Source: Saccharopolyspora sp. SCSIO 74807 (GTDB lineage: Bacteria; Actinomycetota; Actinomycetes; Mycobacteriales; Pseudonocardiaceae). From it: a stretch of DNA of 64,000 bases. The notes beneath the pieces were generated by a model, which was not told where the DNA came from, ran no database searches, and worked only from the letters and a program-made list of their open reading frames with translations. The position numbers were made by a program, and so were the translations under genes. Positions 16,061-25,213 of the stretch are shown here, in pieces (position 1 is the stretch's first letter; each line of letters begins with the position of its first letter). The stretch spans positions 1,800,501 through 1,864,500 of the forward strand of contig NZ_CP146100.1 of the NCBI RefSeq assembly GCF_037023755.1, written 5' to 3'.

Positions 16061-16842
16061 GCACCGGCACGTCGGAACAGGAGCACCGGATGCACGCGAT
16101 GATCGAGATCTCCGGTCTGGGCAAGTCGTTCGGCTCGCTGGAGGTGCTGCGCGGCGTCGATGTGCGGGTGCAGCGCGGCGAGGTGGTGTGCGTGATCGGG
16201 CCGTCCGGCTCGGGCAAGTCCACGTTGCTGCGCTGTGTGAACCTGCTGGAGCAGCCGACCTCGGGGCAGGTCTCGGTGGACGGGGTGGAGCTGACCGACC
16301 CGGACGCGGACATCGACGCCGCGCGCAGGCACATCGGCATGGTCTTCCAGGGCTTCAACCTGTTCACGCACCTCGACGTGCTGGACAACCTCGCGGTGGC
16401 GCAGCGGAAGGTGCTGCGCAGGCAGCGGGCCGATGCCGAGCGGATCGCGCGCGAGAACCTCGGCAGGGTCGGGCTCGCGGAGAAGGCGGAGGCGATGCCC
16501 GCGCAGCTGTCCGGCGGGCAGCAGCAGCGGGTGGCGATCGCGCGGGCGCTGTCGATGGATCCGAACGTGATGCTGTTCGACGAGCCGACATCGGCTCTGG
16601 ACCCCGAGCTGGTCGGCGACGTGCTGGGCGTGATGCGCGGGCTCGCCGACGAGGGCATGACGATGCTGGTGGTCACCCACGAGATGCAGTTCGCCAGGGA
16701 GGTCGCCGACCGGGTGCTGTTCATGGACGGCGGCGGGATCGTCGAGCAGGGGCCGCCGTCCGAGGTGATCGGCTCGCCGAAGGAGGAGCGCACCCGCGCG
16801 TTCCTGGCCAGGGTGCTCGATCCGACGCGCAGCCACGCGTGA
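16057..16842 (+). CDS. Amino acid ABC transporter ATP-binding protein
   Basis: GlnQ-type ATPase powering uptake, 261 residues. Walker A is GPSGSGKST, the Q-loop region is [15 protein letters not shown], the signature is [15 protein letters not shown] and Walker B is [15 protein letters not shown], with the switch His in VVTHEM. The first ATG (16057) overlaps the permease stop; an alternative ATG at 16090 ([12 protein letters not shown]) with CAGGAG upstream begins nearer the conserved fold and would shorten the protein by 11 residues. It closes the binding protein-permease-ATPase operon. Confidence 0.92.
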   Translation: MSTGTSEQEHRMHAMIEISGLGKSFGSLEVLRGVDVRVQRGEVVCVIGPSGSGKSTLLRCVNLLEQPTSGQVSVDGVELTDPDADIDAARRHIGMVFQGFNLFTHLDVLDNLAVAQRKVLRRQRADAERIARENLGRVGLAEKAEAMPAQLSGGQQQRVAIARALSMDPNVMLFDEPTSALDPELVGDVLGVMRGLADEGMTMLVVTHEMQFAREVADRVLFMDGGGIVEQGPPSEVIGSPKEERTRAFLARVLDPTRSHA

Positions 16843-17051
16843 AAATCATCGGACTCGGCGATCGATTCTCGCGAATATCGAGATTACGCGAGATCGACGA
16901 GTCCTCATCGGACATTCGACGGCATGGATCCTGCGCCGTGCGGCGGCATACCGCTCCCTCGGCGGTGTCGCCCGCGGGGGTCACAACCTCAGGCTGAACT
17001 CGAGCGTCTGAACTGTCGGTGGTAGTTGATCTACTACTGTTCCGGCGATTC

Positions 17052-17090
17052 GCCGGATCAACAGCTGTGCCGGATCAACAGCTGTGCCGG
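17052..17090 (+). repeat. 17-bp tandem duplication in the leader of the beta-helix membrane protein
   Basis: GCCGGATCAACAGCTGT is repeated exactly at 17052-17068 and 17069-17085, with a partial third copy (GCCGG). It includes CAGCTG and ends 20 bases before the start codon. It could be a recent slippage duplication or a repeated binding site. Confidence 0.7.
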
Positions 17091-17109
17091 ACCGAAGTCG
17101 GGGAGGACC

Positions 17110-19383
17110 GTGCCGAACAGGCCGTGGGACAACGCCGGGGCGCCGACGACCGCCGAGCAGCGGCTCGACGACCTGCTCGGGCAGGGCAGGGCGTGGGGCC
17201 GCCGCCAGGACACGCCGGTGATCCCGCTCGACGTGCACGCCGACATGTACGACCCGGAGCGGGAGATCCGCGGCGAGTACCTGACCCGCAAACTCGTCGA
17301 ATCCCCCGACGAGCAGGGTTGGCGCGCGTTCTGGCGCCGCGGCGGGCAGCAGCCGGTGGTGCGCATCGAGGACGCCGTGATCACCGGCAGGCTGGACCTG
17401 CGCGCGGCCGAACTGCCCTACCTGCTGGAGTTCGTGCGCTGCCGCTTCGACATGCGGCCGGACCTGCGGCAGGCCACGTTGACCGGCCTGGTGCTGTGGC
17501 ACTGCCGGTTCCCCGGGCTCAACGGCCGGAACCTGCACACCAGCCACGACACGGTGCTGCGCAACTGCACCAGCGTCGGCGGCACGGTGGACCTGGCCGA
17601 CGCCGAACTCGGCGGCTCGCTGCAGCTCGACGATTCGGAGCTGCGCAACCCCGGCGGTCGCGCGATCTACGCCGACCGGCTGGCGGTGGCGGGCGCGATG
17701 CTCGGCCAGCGGATCAAGGTCTCCGGCGAGGTGCGCATCCCCGGGGCGAAGATCGGCGGCAACCTGAACTTCTCCGGTGGCGCGCTGCGCAACCGCGGGC
17801 GCAACGCGCTCAACGCCAACGGCATCCAGATCGGCGGCAGCCTGCGCGGCGACGTGGACCGGATCAGCGGCGCGCCGTTCACCGTGGCCGGGCTGCTGTA
17901 CTTGCCCAGCGCGCACCTGCAGGGCGACCTGCGGCTGCGCGACGCGGTGCTGGAACCCGGTGTCAGCCCGCCCAAGCGCGGCGAGTCCCAGTACGACGAC
18001 CCGATCAGCACGCTGCTGCTGGACCGCGGCGAGGTCCGCGGCGACGTGCAGCTCGACCAGAACTTCCGCAGCGGCGGCACGATCCGCCTGGTCAGCAGCA
18101 AGATCGGCGGCGACCTGCGGATGGCGGGCGCGCAGATCGACCTGAGCTGGGCGCGCTCCCCGGCGGCGTCGGTGGACCAGCCGATGCGCGCGCTGCACCT
18201 CGACGGCACGGAAGTCCTCGGCAACCTGGAAGCCGTGGGAGCGACGCTGCACGGCCAGATGCGGATGGTCGACGTGCGCGTGCACGGCAGCTTCCAACTG
18301 ACCCGCGCGTCCCTGGCCGGGCCGCGCACCGACACCGTGCAGGCCAACCGGATCCAGGTGGGCAGCAACTTCGACTGCCGCGAAGCCGACATCACCGGCA
18401 CGTTGCAGCTGCAGGGCGCGAACATCGGCGCGAACGTGGATCTGCGGGCCGCGCAGCTGCTCAAACCCGCCTGGCACCGGCACCGCAGGGCGTACAAGTC
18501 CTCCTTGGACCTGCGTGCGGCGAGCATCGGCCGGGACCTGGTGTGCGCGGAAGGCAAGCAGTTCTTCCGCGCCGAAGGCGAGGTGCAGCTGCGCCGGGCG
18601 GTGATCGGCAGGCAGGCGAACTTCTGGGGCTGCGTGCTCGGCGACGGGAGCTCGACGAACGCCTTCAACGCGTTCGGGCTGGTGGCGCAGGAGATCATGC
18701 TGCTGCCCGCGCAGCCCCCGCAGGGCCGGGTCGTGCTGCGCCAGGCGCAGTGCGAACTGCTCGACGACAACGCCTTGACGTGGTCGGCGACTCGCGGCGT
18801 CGACGTCGAGGACTTCACGTACTACAACCTCAGCCACCCGATCGAACCCACCGACGCGGCGCGCGTGCGGGAACGGTTGTCGTGGCTGCGCGCGACCACC
18901 GGCCGCTACCAGCCCGGTCCGTACGACCAGCTGGCCGAGGTGTTCCGCAACAACGGCAACGAGGAGCACGCGGTCACGGTGCTGATCGAGAAGCAGCGCC
19001 GCCGCTACCAGGCGCTGGCCGGTGCCTCCCCGCGGCTGCTGCGGCCTTCGGTCCGGTTGTGGAGCATGTTGCAGCGCAGCACGGTCGCCTACGGGTACCG
19101 GCCGCTGCGGGCGTTGCTGTGGCTGCTGGCCTTCGCGGTGGGCGGCACGGTCTGGTTCAGCTACCACCGGCTGGAGCCGATCAACGAAGAGGACCACCCG
19201 ATCTGGAACCCGTTCCTGTACACCGTCGACCAGCTGGTACCGATCATCAACCTGGGGCACGACGTGATGTGGCGGGCCGAGGGCAATTCGCAGTGGATCA
19301 CCGTGGTGCTCATCGCCGCAGGATGGATCCTGGCGACCACGGTGGCGGCGGGCATCACCAGGGCGCTGCGCCGGGAGCATTGA
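17110..19383 (+). CDS. Large repetitive membrane-anchored protein (beta-helix-like), function unknown
   Basis: 757 residues from a GTG at 17110 with GGGAGG at 17101. The body is a long series of units of the form G-G/D-[SND]-hydrophobic-x-hydrophobic, separated by about 20-30 residues: GGSLQLDDSEL, GGNLNFSGGAL, QGDLRLRDAVL, RGDVQLDQNF, GGDLRMAGAQI, HGQMRMVDVRV, HGSFQLTRASL, TGTLQLQGANI. That spacing suggests a right-handed beta-helix or bactofilin-like solenoid. Two hydrophobic helices close the C-terminus (ALLWLLAFAVGG and VVLIAAGWILATTVAAGI). There is no signal peptide, so the solenoid is probably cytosolic and membrane-tethered. Relatives are sometimes annotated as membrane-associated oxidoreductases, but I see no cofactor motif. 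Stand-alone gene. Confidence 0.75.
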   Translation: MPNRPWDNAGAPTTAEQRLDDLLGQGRAWGRRQDTPVIPLDVHADMYDPEREIRGEYLTRKLVESPDEQGWRAFWRRGGQQPVVRIEDAVITGRLDLRAAELPYLLEFVRCRFDMRPDLRQATLTGLVLWHCRFPGLNGRNLHTSHDTVLRNCTSVGGTVDLADAELGGSLQLDDSELRNPGGRAIYADRLAVAGAMLGQRIKVSGEVRIPGAKIGGNLNFSGGALRNRGRNALNANGIQIGGSLRGDVDRISGAPFTVAGLLYLPSAHLQGDLRLRDAVLEPGVSPPKRGESQYDDPISTLLLDRGEVRGDVQLDQNFRSGGTIRLVSSKIGGDLRMAGAQIDLSWARSPAASVDQPMRALHLDGTEVLGNLEAVGATLHGQMRMVDVRVHGSFQLTRASLAGPRTDTVQANRIQVGSNFDCREADITGTLQLQGANIGANVDLRAAQLLKPAWHRHRRAYKSSLDLRAASIGRDLVCAEGKQFFRAEGEVQLRRAVIGRQANFWGCVLGDGSSTNAFNAFGLVAQEIMLLPAQPPQGRVVLRQAQCELLDDNALTWSATRGVDVEDFTYYNLSHPIEPTDAARVRERLSWLRATTGRYQPGPYDQLAEVFRNNGNEEHAVTVLIEKQRRRYQALAGASPRLLRPSVRLWSMLQRSTVAYGYRPLRALLWLLAFAVGGTVWFSYHRLEPINEEDHPIWNPFLYTVDQLVPIINLGHDVMWRAEGNSQWITVVLIAAGWILATTVAAGITRALRREH

Positions 19384-19520
19384 GCGGGCGCGGCGGCAGG
19401 CGGATCGCGCTTCCCGGTCGTCACCCGAAATGCTGGTGACGCGGAACAACCCGCGAACGGCGGCGGGAATCGAGCTCGGTACGTGCTACATCAAGTAGAC
19501 ACCGAGCATCGGAGGTCACC

Positions 19521-20444
19521 GTGGACGTCCAGCCCGATCGACCCGGCCGTCGCAGATCCGCTACCCGCACCCGACCCAACTCCACTGTGGACAAGAAGTG
19601 GGCGCTGCGGCGCTGCGCCGCGTTGCTCGCGGTTTCGGCGTCCTGCGCGCTGCTGCCCGCCCCCGCGCAGTCCGCGGAGCGCATCGACTACGTCGCGCTG
19701 GGCGACTCGGCGGCCGCCGGGCCGCTGGTGCCGGGGCCGGACCCGAACCTCGCCTGCCTGCGTTCCACGATGAACTACCCGCGCGTCGCGGCCGAGCGGC
19801 TCGGCGCCGAACTCACCGACGTAACCTGCTCCGGCGCCGAGATCGAGGACTTCACCGGTCGCCAGCACGGTTTCCTGCCGCCGCAGTTCGACGCGCTCGA
19901 GGAGACCACCGACCTGGTCACCCTCACCATCGGCGGCAACGACGCGCAGCTGGTGCAGGCGGCGGTGAGCTGCCTCAACGCGCTGCCCGAACCGGTCGGG
20001 ATCTCCTGCGCGGACCGGTTCACCGAGCACGGCGACGAACTGGCCGAGCGGATCGACGCCGTCACCGACGACTTCGCCGCGGCCTTGGACGGCATCGCGC
20101 AGCGCGCGCCCGACGCGGAGGTCGTGGTCGCCGGGTACGGCACCTACATCCGGCCGGGCGGTTGCCATCCGAAGGAGCCGATCTGGGCGCGCGACGCCGA
20201 CTACCTGCAGTCCAGTGTGGACAAGATGAACGCGGTGCTGGCGGAGCAGGCCAGTGCGCACGGCGCGGAGTTCGTGGACATCGCCGCGGTCAGCGAGGGC
20301 CACGACGTGTGCGCCGCGCCCGATGAGAAGTACCTGGAAGGCGTGCTGCCGACCTCGGTGGCCGCTCCGCTGCACCCGAACGCCCGCGGCATGGCCGCTT
20401 TCGGCGACGCCGTCGCCGACGCCGTCGAGTCCTCTTCCGCCTGA
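19521..20444 (+). CDS. Secreted SGNH/GDSL-type lipase or esterase
   Basis: 307 residues. GTG start at 19521 with GGAGG at 19511-19515. A basic N-terminus and hydrophobic run ending PAPAQSA form a Sec signal. Block I is YVALGDSAAAG (nucleophile Ser), block III is TIGGNDAQLV (oxyanion Gly/Asn), and the C-terminal LHPNARGM supplies the catalytic His (DxxH-like context). Paired Cys are typical of the Streptomyces lipase/esterase (SGNH) branch. Likely extracellular lipid ester hydrolase; substrate unknown. It converges on the ROK gene with a hairpin between. Confidence 0.87.
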   Translation: MDVQPDRPGRRRSATRTRPNSTVDKKWALRRCAALLAVSASCALLPAPAQSAERIDYVALGDSAAAGPLVPGPDPNLACLRSTMNYPRVAAERLGAELTDVTCSGAEIEDFTGRQHGFLPPQFDALEETTDLVTLTIGGNDAQLVQAAVSCLNALPEPVGISCADRFTEHGDELAERIDAVTDDFAAALDGIAQRAPDAEVVVAGYGTYIRPGGCHPKEPIWARDADYLQSSVDKMNAVLAEQASAHGAEFVDIAAVSEGHDVCAAPDEKYLEGVLPTSVAAPLHPNARGMAAFGDAVADAVESSSA

Positions 20445-20483
20445 ACCGGACGCTCCGCTCGACGAAGCGGGGCAAGCGGCGAC

Positions 20484-20533
20484 GAGCGACGGGCCGTTCG
20501 TCCGACCTGGTCGGACCAGCGGCCCGTTCGCTC
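20484..20533. terminator. Compound hairpin terminator between convergent genes
   Basis: Outer arms GAGCGACGGGCCG (20484-20496) and CGGCCCGTTCGCTC (20520-20533) pair with a one-base bulge. An inner stem is TCCGACC (20501-20507) with GGTCGGA (20509-20515). Confidence 0.65.
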
Positions 20534-20546
20534 CTGCTGCTGCGCG

Positions 20547-21755
20547 TCAGCCGCCGAGCAACGTCGCCAGCCGCGGCGAGTAGGCGTGGTCGAGCACCAG
20601 GCAGGCCGCGCCCACCGCCCCTGCGTCCTCCCCGATCAGCGCCGCCTGCACCCGCACCGGACGCACGTGCGGCGCCCACACCTGAGCCTTGAGCACCTTC
20701 CCGACCCGCGCGCGGATCAGCTCGCCCGCGTGCCGCAACGCGGGTCCGCCGAGCACCACCCGGTCCACGTCGAGCACGCTGACGACCGTGGCCAGCGTCT
20801 GACCGAGCCGGTTCGCGGCGACGCGCAGGATCTTCACCGCGCCGTCGTCGCCGTCCGCGGCTTCGCGGCAGATCCGCTGGTACGCCGCGGACACCGAGCC
20901 GTCGGCTGCGCCGCCCGCGGCCGCCCACTCGGCCACCACGGCCCGCATCGAGCAGTACGCCTCCAGGCAGCCCCGCTTGCCGCAGGTGCATTCCTTGCCC
21001 GCGCCCGGCACGTGCCCGACCTCGCCCGCGTTGCTGCTGGTCCCCCGATAGACCTGATCTCCCAGCACGACGCCGATTCCGACGCCGGTACCGACGTAGA
21101 CGTAGACGAACGAACCCGCCCGGTCCGCCCCGCCCGCCCAGCGCTCGCCGATGGCCGCGGCGGTCGCGTCGTTGTCCATCACCACCGGCAGCCCGGTGCG
21201 GTCCTCCAGCAGGTCCGCCAGCGCCACCTCGGTCCAGCCGGGCAGGTTCGGCGGCCCGAACAGCCGCCGGTGCGTGCGGTCCAGCGGGCCCGGCACCGCA
21301 AGGCCCGCGCCGAGCACTCGGCCGCCGTCGATCCCGGAACGTTGCACGAGGTGGTGGAAGGTGCGGGCGAGCGCGCCGACCACGGCTTCCGGCGACGCGC
21401 CCGGCGGCACCCGGCGCTGGCTGCGCAGCCGCACCCGCCCGTCCAGGTCCAGCAGCACTCCGGTGATCCGCTCCGGGTCGAGGTGCAGCCCCACCGACGA
21501 GTAGGCGTCCGGCACGACCCGCAGCATCACCCGCCGTTTGCCGCCGGTGGACGGCGCGTGCCCGTCCTCGATGACCAGTCCGTCGTCCATCAGCGCGCGC
21601 ACGATGTTGGACATCGTCTGCGCGGTGAGCCCGGTCGTGCGGGCCAGTTCCACGCGGCTCACGCCGCCGTTGGCGCGGATCGCGTCGAGCACGACGGCGC
21701 GGTTGAACCCGCCCACCTTCGGCAGGTTGGTGCCTTGCCAGAACTCCTGCGGCAT
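20547..21755 (-). CDS. ROK-family transcriptional regulator (NagC/XylR-like)
   Basis: 402 residues: an N-terminal winged HTH (about 20-75; GGFNRAVVLDAIRANGGVSR, ARTTGLTAQTMSNIVRAL) fused to a sugar-kinase-like ROK domain. The ROK zinc motif is CTCGKRGCLEAYCS. VYVGTGVGIGVVLGDQVYRG and GEVGHVP match the ROK fold. It is divergent from a sugar ABC importer with a 177-base spacer, the standard layout for a local sugar-responsive repressor. The inducer is probably the transported sugar or its phosphate (inference). Confidence 0.9.
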   Translation of the reverse strand: MPQEFWQGTNLPKVGGFNRAVVLDAIRANGGVSRVELARTTGLTAQTMSNIVRALMDDGLVIEDGHAPSTGGKRRVMLRVVPDAYSSVGLHLDPERITGVLLDLDGRVRLRSQRRVPPGASPEAVVGALARTFHHLVQRSGIDGGRVLGAGLAVPGPLDRTHRRLFGPPNLPGWTEVALADLLEDRTGLPVVMDNDATAAAIGERWAGGADRAGSFVYVYVGTGVGIGVVLGDQVYRGTSSNAGEVGHVPGAGKECTCGKRGCLEAYCSMRAVVAEWAAAGGAADGSVSAAYQRICREAADGDDGAVKILRVAANRLGQTLATVVSVLDVDRVVLGGPALRHAGELIRARVGKVLKAQVWAPHVRPVRVQAALIGEDAGAVGAACLVLDHAYSPRLATLLGG

Positions 21756-21932
21756 CTAGGGGCGCTCCCTGGAGGTGGGTGGATTCGTTGACTTGCTTCA
21801 TCGAATGGAATTACGGTGCAGTGTGATCCTGATCTCACATCGGGCGCAAGCACTCGGCGCTCGGCTCGCCCGCACCGGCAGTCCGGTTCAGTTCCCGCAC
21901 CGGCCGCCGGGCACATAGCCCGGGGAGGATCG

Positions 21933-23258
21933 ATGCGCCGCAGGCGATTACCCGTCGCTCTTGCCGCCGCGCTGCTGGTGCTGACCGGCTGCGGCGGCGG
22001 AGCCACCGACGACCCGAACACCATCACCGTCGCCTACCACCGCTACGGCAACGTCGTGCAGGTCGACCGCCTGATGCAGCGGGTCGAGCAGCAGTACGAG
22101 CGGGCTTTCCCGGGCAAGGAGGTCGCGCTGGACCCGGTGGTCGCGCCGGAGGGCGAGTACCTCTCGAAGCTGCAACTGCGGATGCGCTCGCCCTCGACCG
22201 CGCCGGACGTGCTCTACGAGGACAGCTTCTCGGTCAATTCCGACGTCGCGGCCGGCTACTTGGCGCCGCTGGACGACCGGCTCGCGCGCTGGCCGGAGTG
22301 GTCGTCGTTCATCGACGTGACCAAGCAGGCCGGCCGCGCCACCGACGGCCGCGTCTACGGCGTTCCGCTGGACACCGACACCCGCGGGCTCTGGTTCAAC
22401 CGCGACCTGTTCGCGCGTGCCGGGCTGCCCGCCGACTGGCGCCCGCGCACCTGGCAGGACGTGCTCGACGCCGCTCGTCAGGTGCAGCAGCGCTTCCCCG
22501 ACGTGATCGGGCTGGACCTGCCGCTGGGCAAGGCGGAAGGCGAGGCGGTGAGCATGCAGACGGTCGGAATGCTGCTCCAGGGCACGCCGACCGGCACCCT
22601 GCACGACGGCAAGTGGGTAGCGCCGAACCGCGGTTTCACCGACGCGATGCGGTTCCTGTCCACCGCCGTCGGCGAAGGCCGCACCCAGAGCAAGGCGCAG
22701 ATCGCCGACGCACAGTACGACAAGAAGCTGCGCGACGACCTCACCAGGCAGGGCAAGGTCGCGATCCGGCTGGACGGCAGCTTCGCCGCCGGGCAGTGGG
22801 AAGGCTCGGGCTGGCGCGATTGGGCCGAGACGATGTCGGCGGCGCCGATGCCGACGCAGTACGGGCAGCCGCCGGGCACGGTGACGCTCTCCGGCGGCTG
22901 GACGCTGGCGCTGAGCGCGTCCGGGCGCAAGCAGGACGATGCCTTCGAGTTCGTGAAGCTGGCGCTGTCCCGGGACAACATCGCCGACTACGCGGTCGCT
23001 TCGGGGAACCTGCCGTCCCGCGAGGACTCAGCGCAGGATCCCCGGCTCACCGGCGCCAACCCGCTGGCCGGGTTCTGGCTGGGACTGCTGGACAACACGC
23101 ACTTCCGCCCGACGCTGCCGGAATACCCGAAGATCTCCGAGGAGATCCAGCAGGCCGTGCAGGACGTCGTCGGCGGCACCGATCCGGCGGAAGCCTCGCG
23201 GGAGTGGACGCAGTCGGTGCGGCGGATCGTCGAGCCCGCGAACACGCGAGGCGGCTGA
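21933..23258 (+). CDS. Sugar ABC transporter substrate-binding lipoprotein
   Basis: 441 residues, family 1 (MalE-like) solute receptor. The lipobox is LVLTGCGGG (Cys about 21). Fold marks include YERAFPGKEVALDPVVAP, DVLYEDSFSVNSDVAAGYLAPLDD, YGVPLDTDTRGLWFNRDLF and TLSGGWTLALSASGRKQDDAFEFVK. ATG at 21933 with GGGGAGG upstream. Codon 6 is TTA. The stop overlaps the next start (TGATG). With two permeases but no ATPase, the system presumably uses a shared MsiK-type ATPase encoded elsewhere. Substrate is probably an oligosaccharide; identity unknown. Confidence 0.9.
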   Translation: MRRRRLPVALAAALLVLTGCGGGATDDPNTITVAYHRYGNVVQVDRLMQRVEQQYERAFPGKEVALDPVVAPEGEYLSKLQLRMRSPSTAPDVLYEDSFSVNSDVAAGYLAPLDDRLARWPEWSSFIDVTKQAGRATDGRVYGVPLDTDTRGLWFNRDLFARAGLPADWRPRTWQDVLDAARQVQQRFPDVIGLDLPLGKAEGEAVSMQTVGMLLQGTPTGTLHDGKWVAPNRGFTDAMRFLSTAVGEGRTQSKAQIADAQYDKKLRDDLTRQGKVAIRLDGSFAAGQWEGSGWRDWAETMSAAPMPTQYGQPPGTVTLSGGWTLALSASGRKQDDAFEFVKLALSRDNIADYAVASGNLPSREDSAQDPRLTGANPLAGFWLGLLDNTHFRPTLPEYPKISEEIQQAVQDVVGGTDPAEASREWTQSVRRIVEPANTRGG

Positions 23259-24151
23259 TGGCCGTCCTGACGGAGCGACGACTCGGGCGGCCGCGCGCGG
23301 CGCGGTGGTTGCTCCCCATGGCGCCCGCGTTCGTGCTGCTCGGGTTGTTCGTCGCCGGCCCGATCCTGTGGAGCTTCTACGTCTCGTTCACCAACGCCGC
23401 GTTGACCGGCGCGGCCGCGACCTCGCCGGAGTTCGTGGGGCTGGAGAACTTCCGCCGCCTGTTCAGCGACCCGGACACGTGGCGCTCGGCTTGGTTGACC
23501 GTGGTGTTCACGGTCGGTTCCGCGGTGCTCGGGCAGAACGTGGTGGGACTGCTGATCGCCGTGCTGACCCGGCACCGGAACCGGTTGCTGCGCAACACCG
23601 TCGGCATCGCCGTGGTCGCGGCGTGGGTGCTGCCGGAGCTGGTCGCGGCGTTCGCGCTCTACGCGTTCCTGAATCCGGCGGGCACGCTGAACGGGGTCCT
23701 CGGCGCGTTCGGCTGGGCGGGCGCGAATTGGCTCTACAGCGTGCCGATGCTCGCCGTGGTGCTGGGCAACATCTGGCGTGGCACGGCCTTTTCGATGCTG
23801 GTCTACCAGGCCGCGCTGTCCGAGGTGCCGACCGAGCTGGCCGAGGCGGCCGAAGTGGACGGTGCCGGTGCGCTGCGCCGGTTCTGGCACGTGACGCTGC
23901 CGGTGATCCGGCGTTCGGTGCTGACCAACCTGATGCTGGTCACGTTGCAGACGCTCGGCATGTTCACGCTGATCTACGTGCTCACCGCCGGCGGCCCGGG
24001 TTCGGCGACGCGGACGCTGCCGCTGCTGATGTACGACGAGGCGTTCGAGCTCGACGAGATCGGCTACGGCGCGTCGATCTCCCTGGTGCTGCTGGCGGTC
24101 GGCGCGTTGTTCGCCGTGGTGTACGCGCGCAGTTTGCGGGAGGAAGTATGA
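23258..24151 (+). CDS. Sugar ABC transporter permease (MalF-type)
   Basis: 297 residues, about six membrane helices. The first permease of the operon, with the EAA loop SEVPTELAEAAEVDGAGALRRFWHVTLPVIRRSVLTN for ATPase docking and a preceding LAVVLGNIWRGTAFSMLVYQAAL. ATG overlaps the binding-protein stop (TGATG at 23256-23260), and its own stop overlaps the next ATG (ATGA at 24148-24151). Strict stoichiometric coupling is implied. Confidence 0.9.
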   Translation: MAVLTERRLGRPRAARWLLPMAPAFVLLGLFVAGPILWSFYVSFTNAALTGAAATSPEFVGLENFRRLFSDPDTWRSAWLTVVFTVGSAVLGQNVVGLLIAVLTRHRNRLLRNTVGIAVVAAWVLPELVAAFALYAFLNPAGTLNGVLGAFGWAGANWLYSVPMLAVVLGNIWRGTAFSMLVYQAALSEVPTELAEAAEVDGAGALRRFWHVTLPVIRRSVLTNLMLVTLQTLGMFTLIYVLTAGGPGSATRTLPLLMYDEAFELDEIGYGASISLVLLAVGALFAVVYARSLREEV

Positions 24152-24969
24152 GCCGTGCGCGGGTCGAGTCCACTGTGGTCACCCTGGTGCTCGCGGTGAT
24201 CGCGCTGCTGTTCGCGGCTCCGCTGCTGTGGCTGGTGACCGCGGCGTTCGACGCGGAGGCGCCGCTTTCCGCGTCGGTCCCGGAACGGTTCACCTTGGAC
24301 AACTTCGCGCAGGTGCTCAACTGGGAGACCAGTGTTCGTCCACTGTGGAACGGACTGCTGCTCTCCGGTGGTGCGGCCGTGGTCTCGGTGCTGACCGCGG
24401 TGCTGTGCGCCTACCCGCTGTCCCGCTACCAGCTGCGGTTCCGGCGGCCGTTCCTCTACACCGTGCTGTTCGCGACCGGACTGCCGATCACCGCCGTGAT
24501 GGTGCCGGTCTACAGCATGTTCGTGCGGTTCGGCCTGGTGGATTCGATGGCGGGCACCATGCTGTTCCTGGCCGCGACGTCGCTGCCGATCGCGATCTGG
24601 ATGACGAAGAACTTCATGGACGGCGTGCCGCTGAGCCTGGAAGAGGCGGCGTGGGTGGACGGAGCCTCGCCCGCGCAGGCGTTGCGTTCGGTGGTGCTGC
24701 CGCTGATCGCGCCCGGTATGGGCGTGGTCGGGATCTTCACGTTCATCACCGCGTGGGGGAACTTCTTCGTGCCGTTCGTGCTGCTGCTGGATCCGGCCAA
24801 GCAGCCCGCCTCGGTGGGCGTGTACACCTTCTTCGGGCAGGGCGGGCTGATCGCTTACGGGCAGCTCGCGGCTTACTCGATCCTCTACACCGCGCCGGTG
24901 ATCGCGCTGTACCTGGTGGTCTCGCGCTCGCTCGGCGGCGCCTTCGCGCTCACCGGGGCCATCAAGTGA
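24148..24969 (+). CDS. Sugar ABC transporter permease (MalG-type)
   Basis: 273 residues, about six membrane helices. The second permease partner, with GVPLSLEEAAWVDGASPAQALRSVVLPLIAPGM as the EAA loop. The start overlaps the preceding stop. It is the last gene of the operon; no ATPase follows, only a strong terminator at 25001. Together with the preceding permease it forms the heterodimeric channel. Expression is probably controlled by the divergent ROK protein. Confidence 0.9.
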   Translation: MSRARVESTVVTLVLAVIALLFAAPLLWLVTAAFDAEAPLSASVPERFTLDNFAQVLNWETSVRPLWNGLLLSGGAAVVSVLTAVLCAYPLSRYQLRFRRPFLYTVLFATGLPITAVMVPVYSMFVRFGLVDSMAGTMLFLAATSLPIAIWMTKNFMDGVPLSLEEAAWVDGASPAQALRSVVLPLIAPGMGVVGIFTFITAWGNFFVPFVLLLDPAKQPASVGVYTFFGQGGLIAYGQLAAYSILYTAPVIALYLVVSRSLGGAFALTGAIK

Positions 24970-25000
24970 GTCCACTTCGGACGAACCTCGCGATGTGAAA

Positions 25001-25033
25001 GGGGCGGTGAGCCGGGTTTCCGCTCACCGCCCC
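25001..25033. terminator. Strong hairpin terminator
   Basis: A 12-bp perfect stem: GGGGCGGTGAGC (25001-25012), 9-base loop, GCTCACCGCCCC (25022-25033). It sits between the sugar ABC operon and the convergent small membrane protein. Confidence 0.75.
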
Positions 25034-25057
25034 GCGACACCGCGTGACCGTCCCTCA

Positions 25058-25213
25058 TCAGGCCCGTCCCTTGTTCTCGATGGGCTTCGTGTCGTTGTCA
25101 GCCTCGTTCCCGTGGCATCGCGCGGGGACGACCTCGTCGTCTCGGCGCAGCACCAGCCACACCGCCACGACCGCGACCAGTGCCAGCACCATCATCGCCG
25201 CACTAGCAGCCAT
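25058..25213 (-). CDS. 51-residue small membrane protein
   Basis: Begins MAASAAMMVLALVAVVAVWL followed by VLRRDDEVVP: one membrane helix, then a charged, probably cytosolic tail ending in KPIENKGRA. The ATG at 25213 is preceded by AAAGGAGGTGATC, a near-perfect match to the anti-Shine-Dalgarno sequence, which is the main evidence that it is translated. It lies between convergent terminators and downstream of pckG on the same strand, but a strong terminator separates them. No family recognised. Confidence 0.6.
   Translation of the reverse strand: MAASAAMMVLALVAVVAVWLVLRRDDEVVPARCHGNEADNDTKPIENKGRA

Noticed and set aside
16981-19449. 822-codon minus-strand frame opposite the solenoid membrane protein
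   Set aside because: Repetitive valine/arginine/histidine-rich translation with no ribosome site; it mirrors the repeats of the plus-strand gene.
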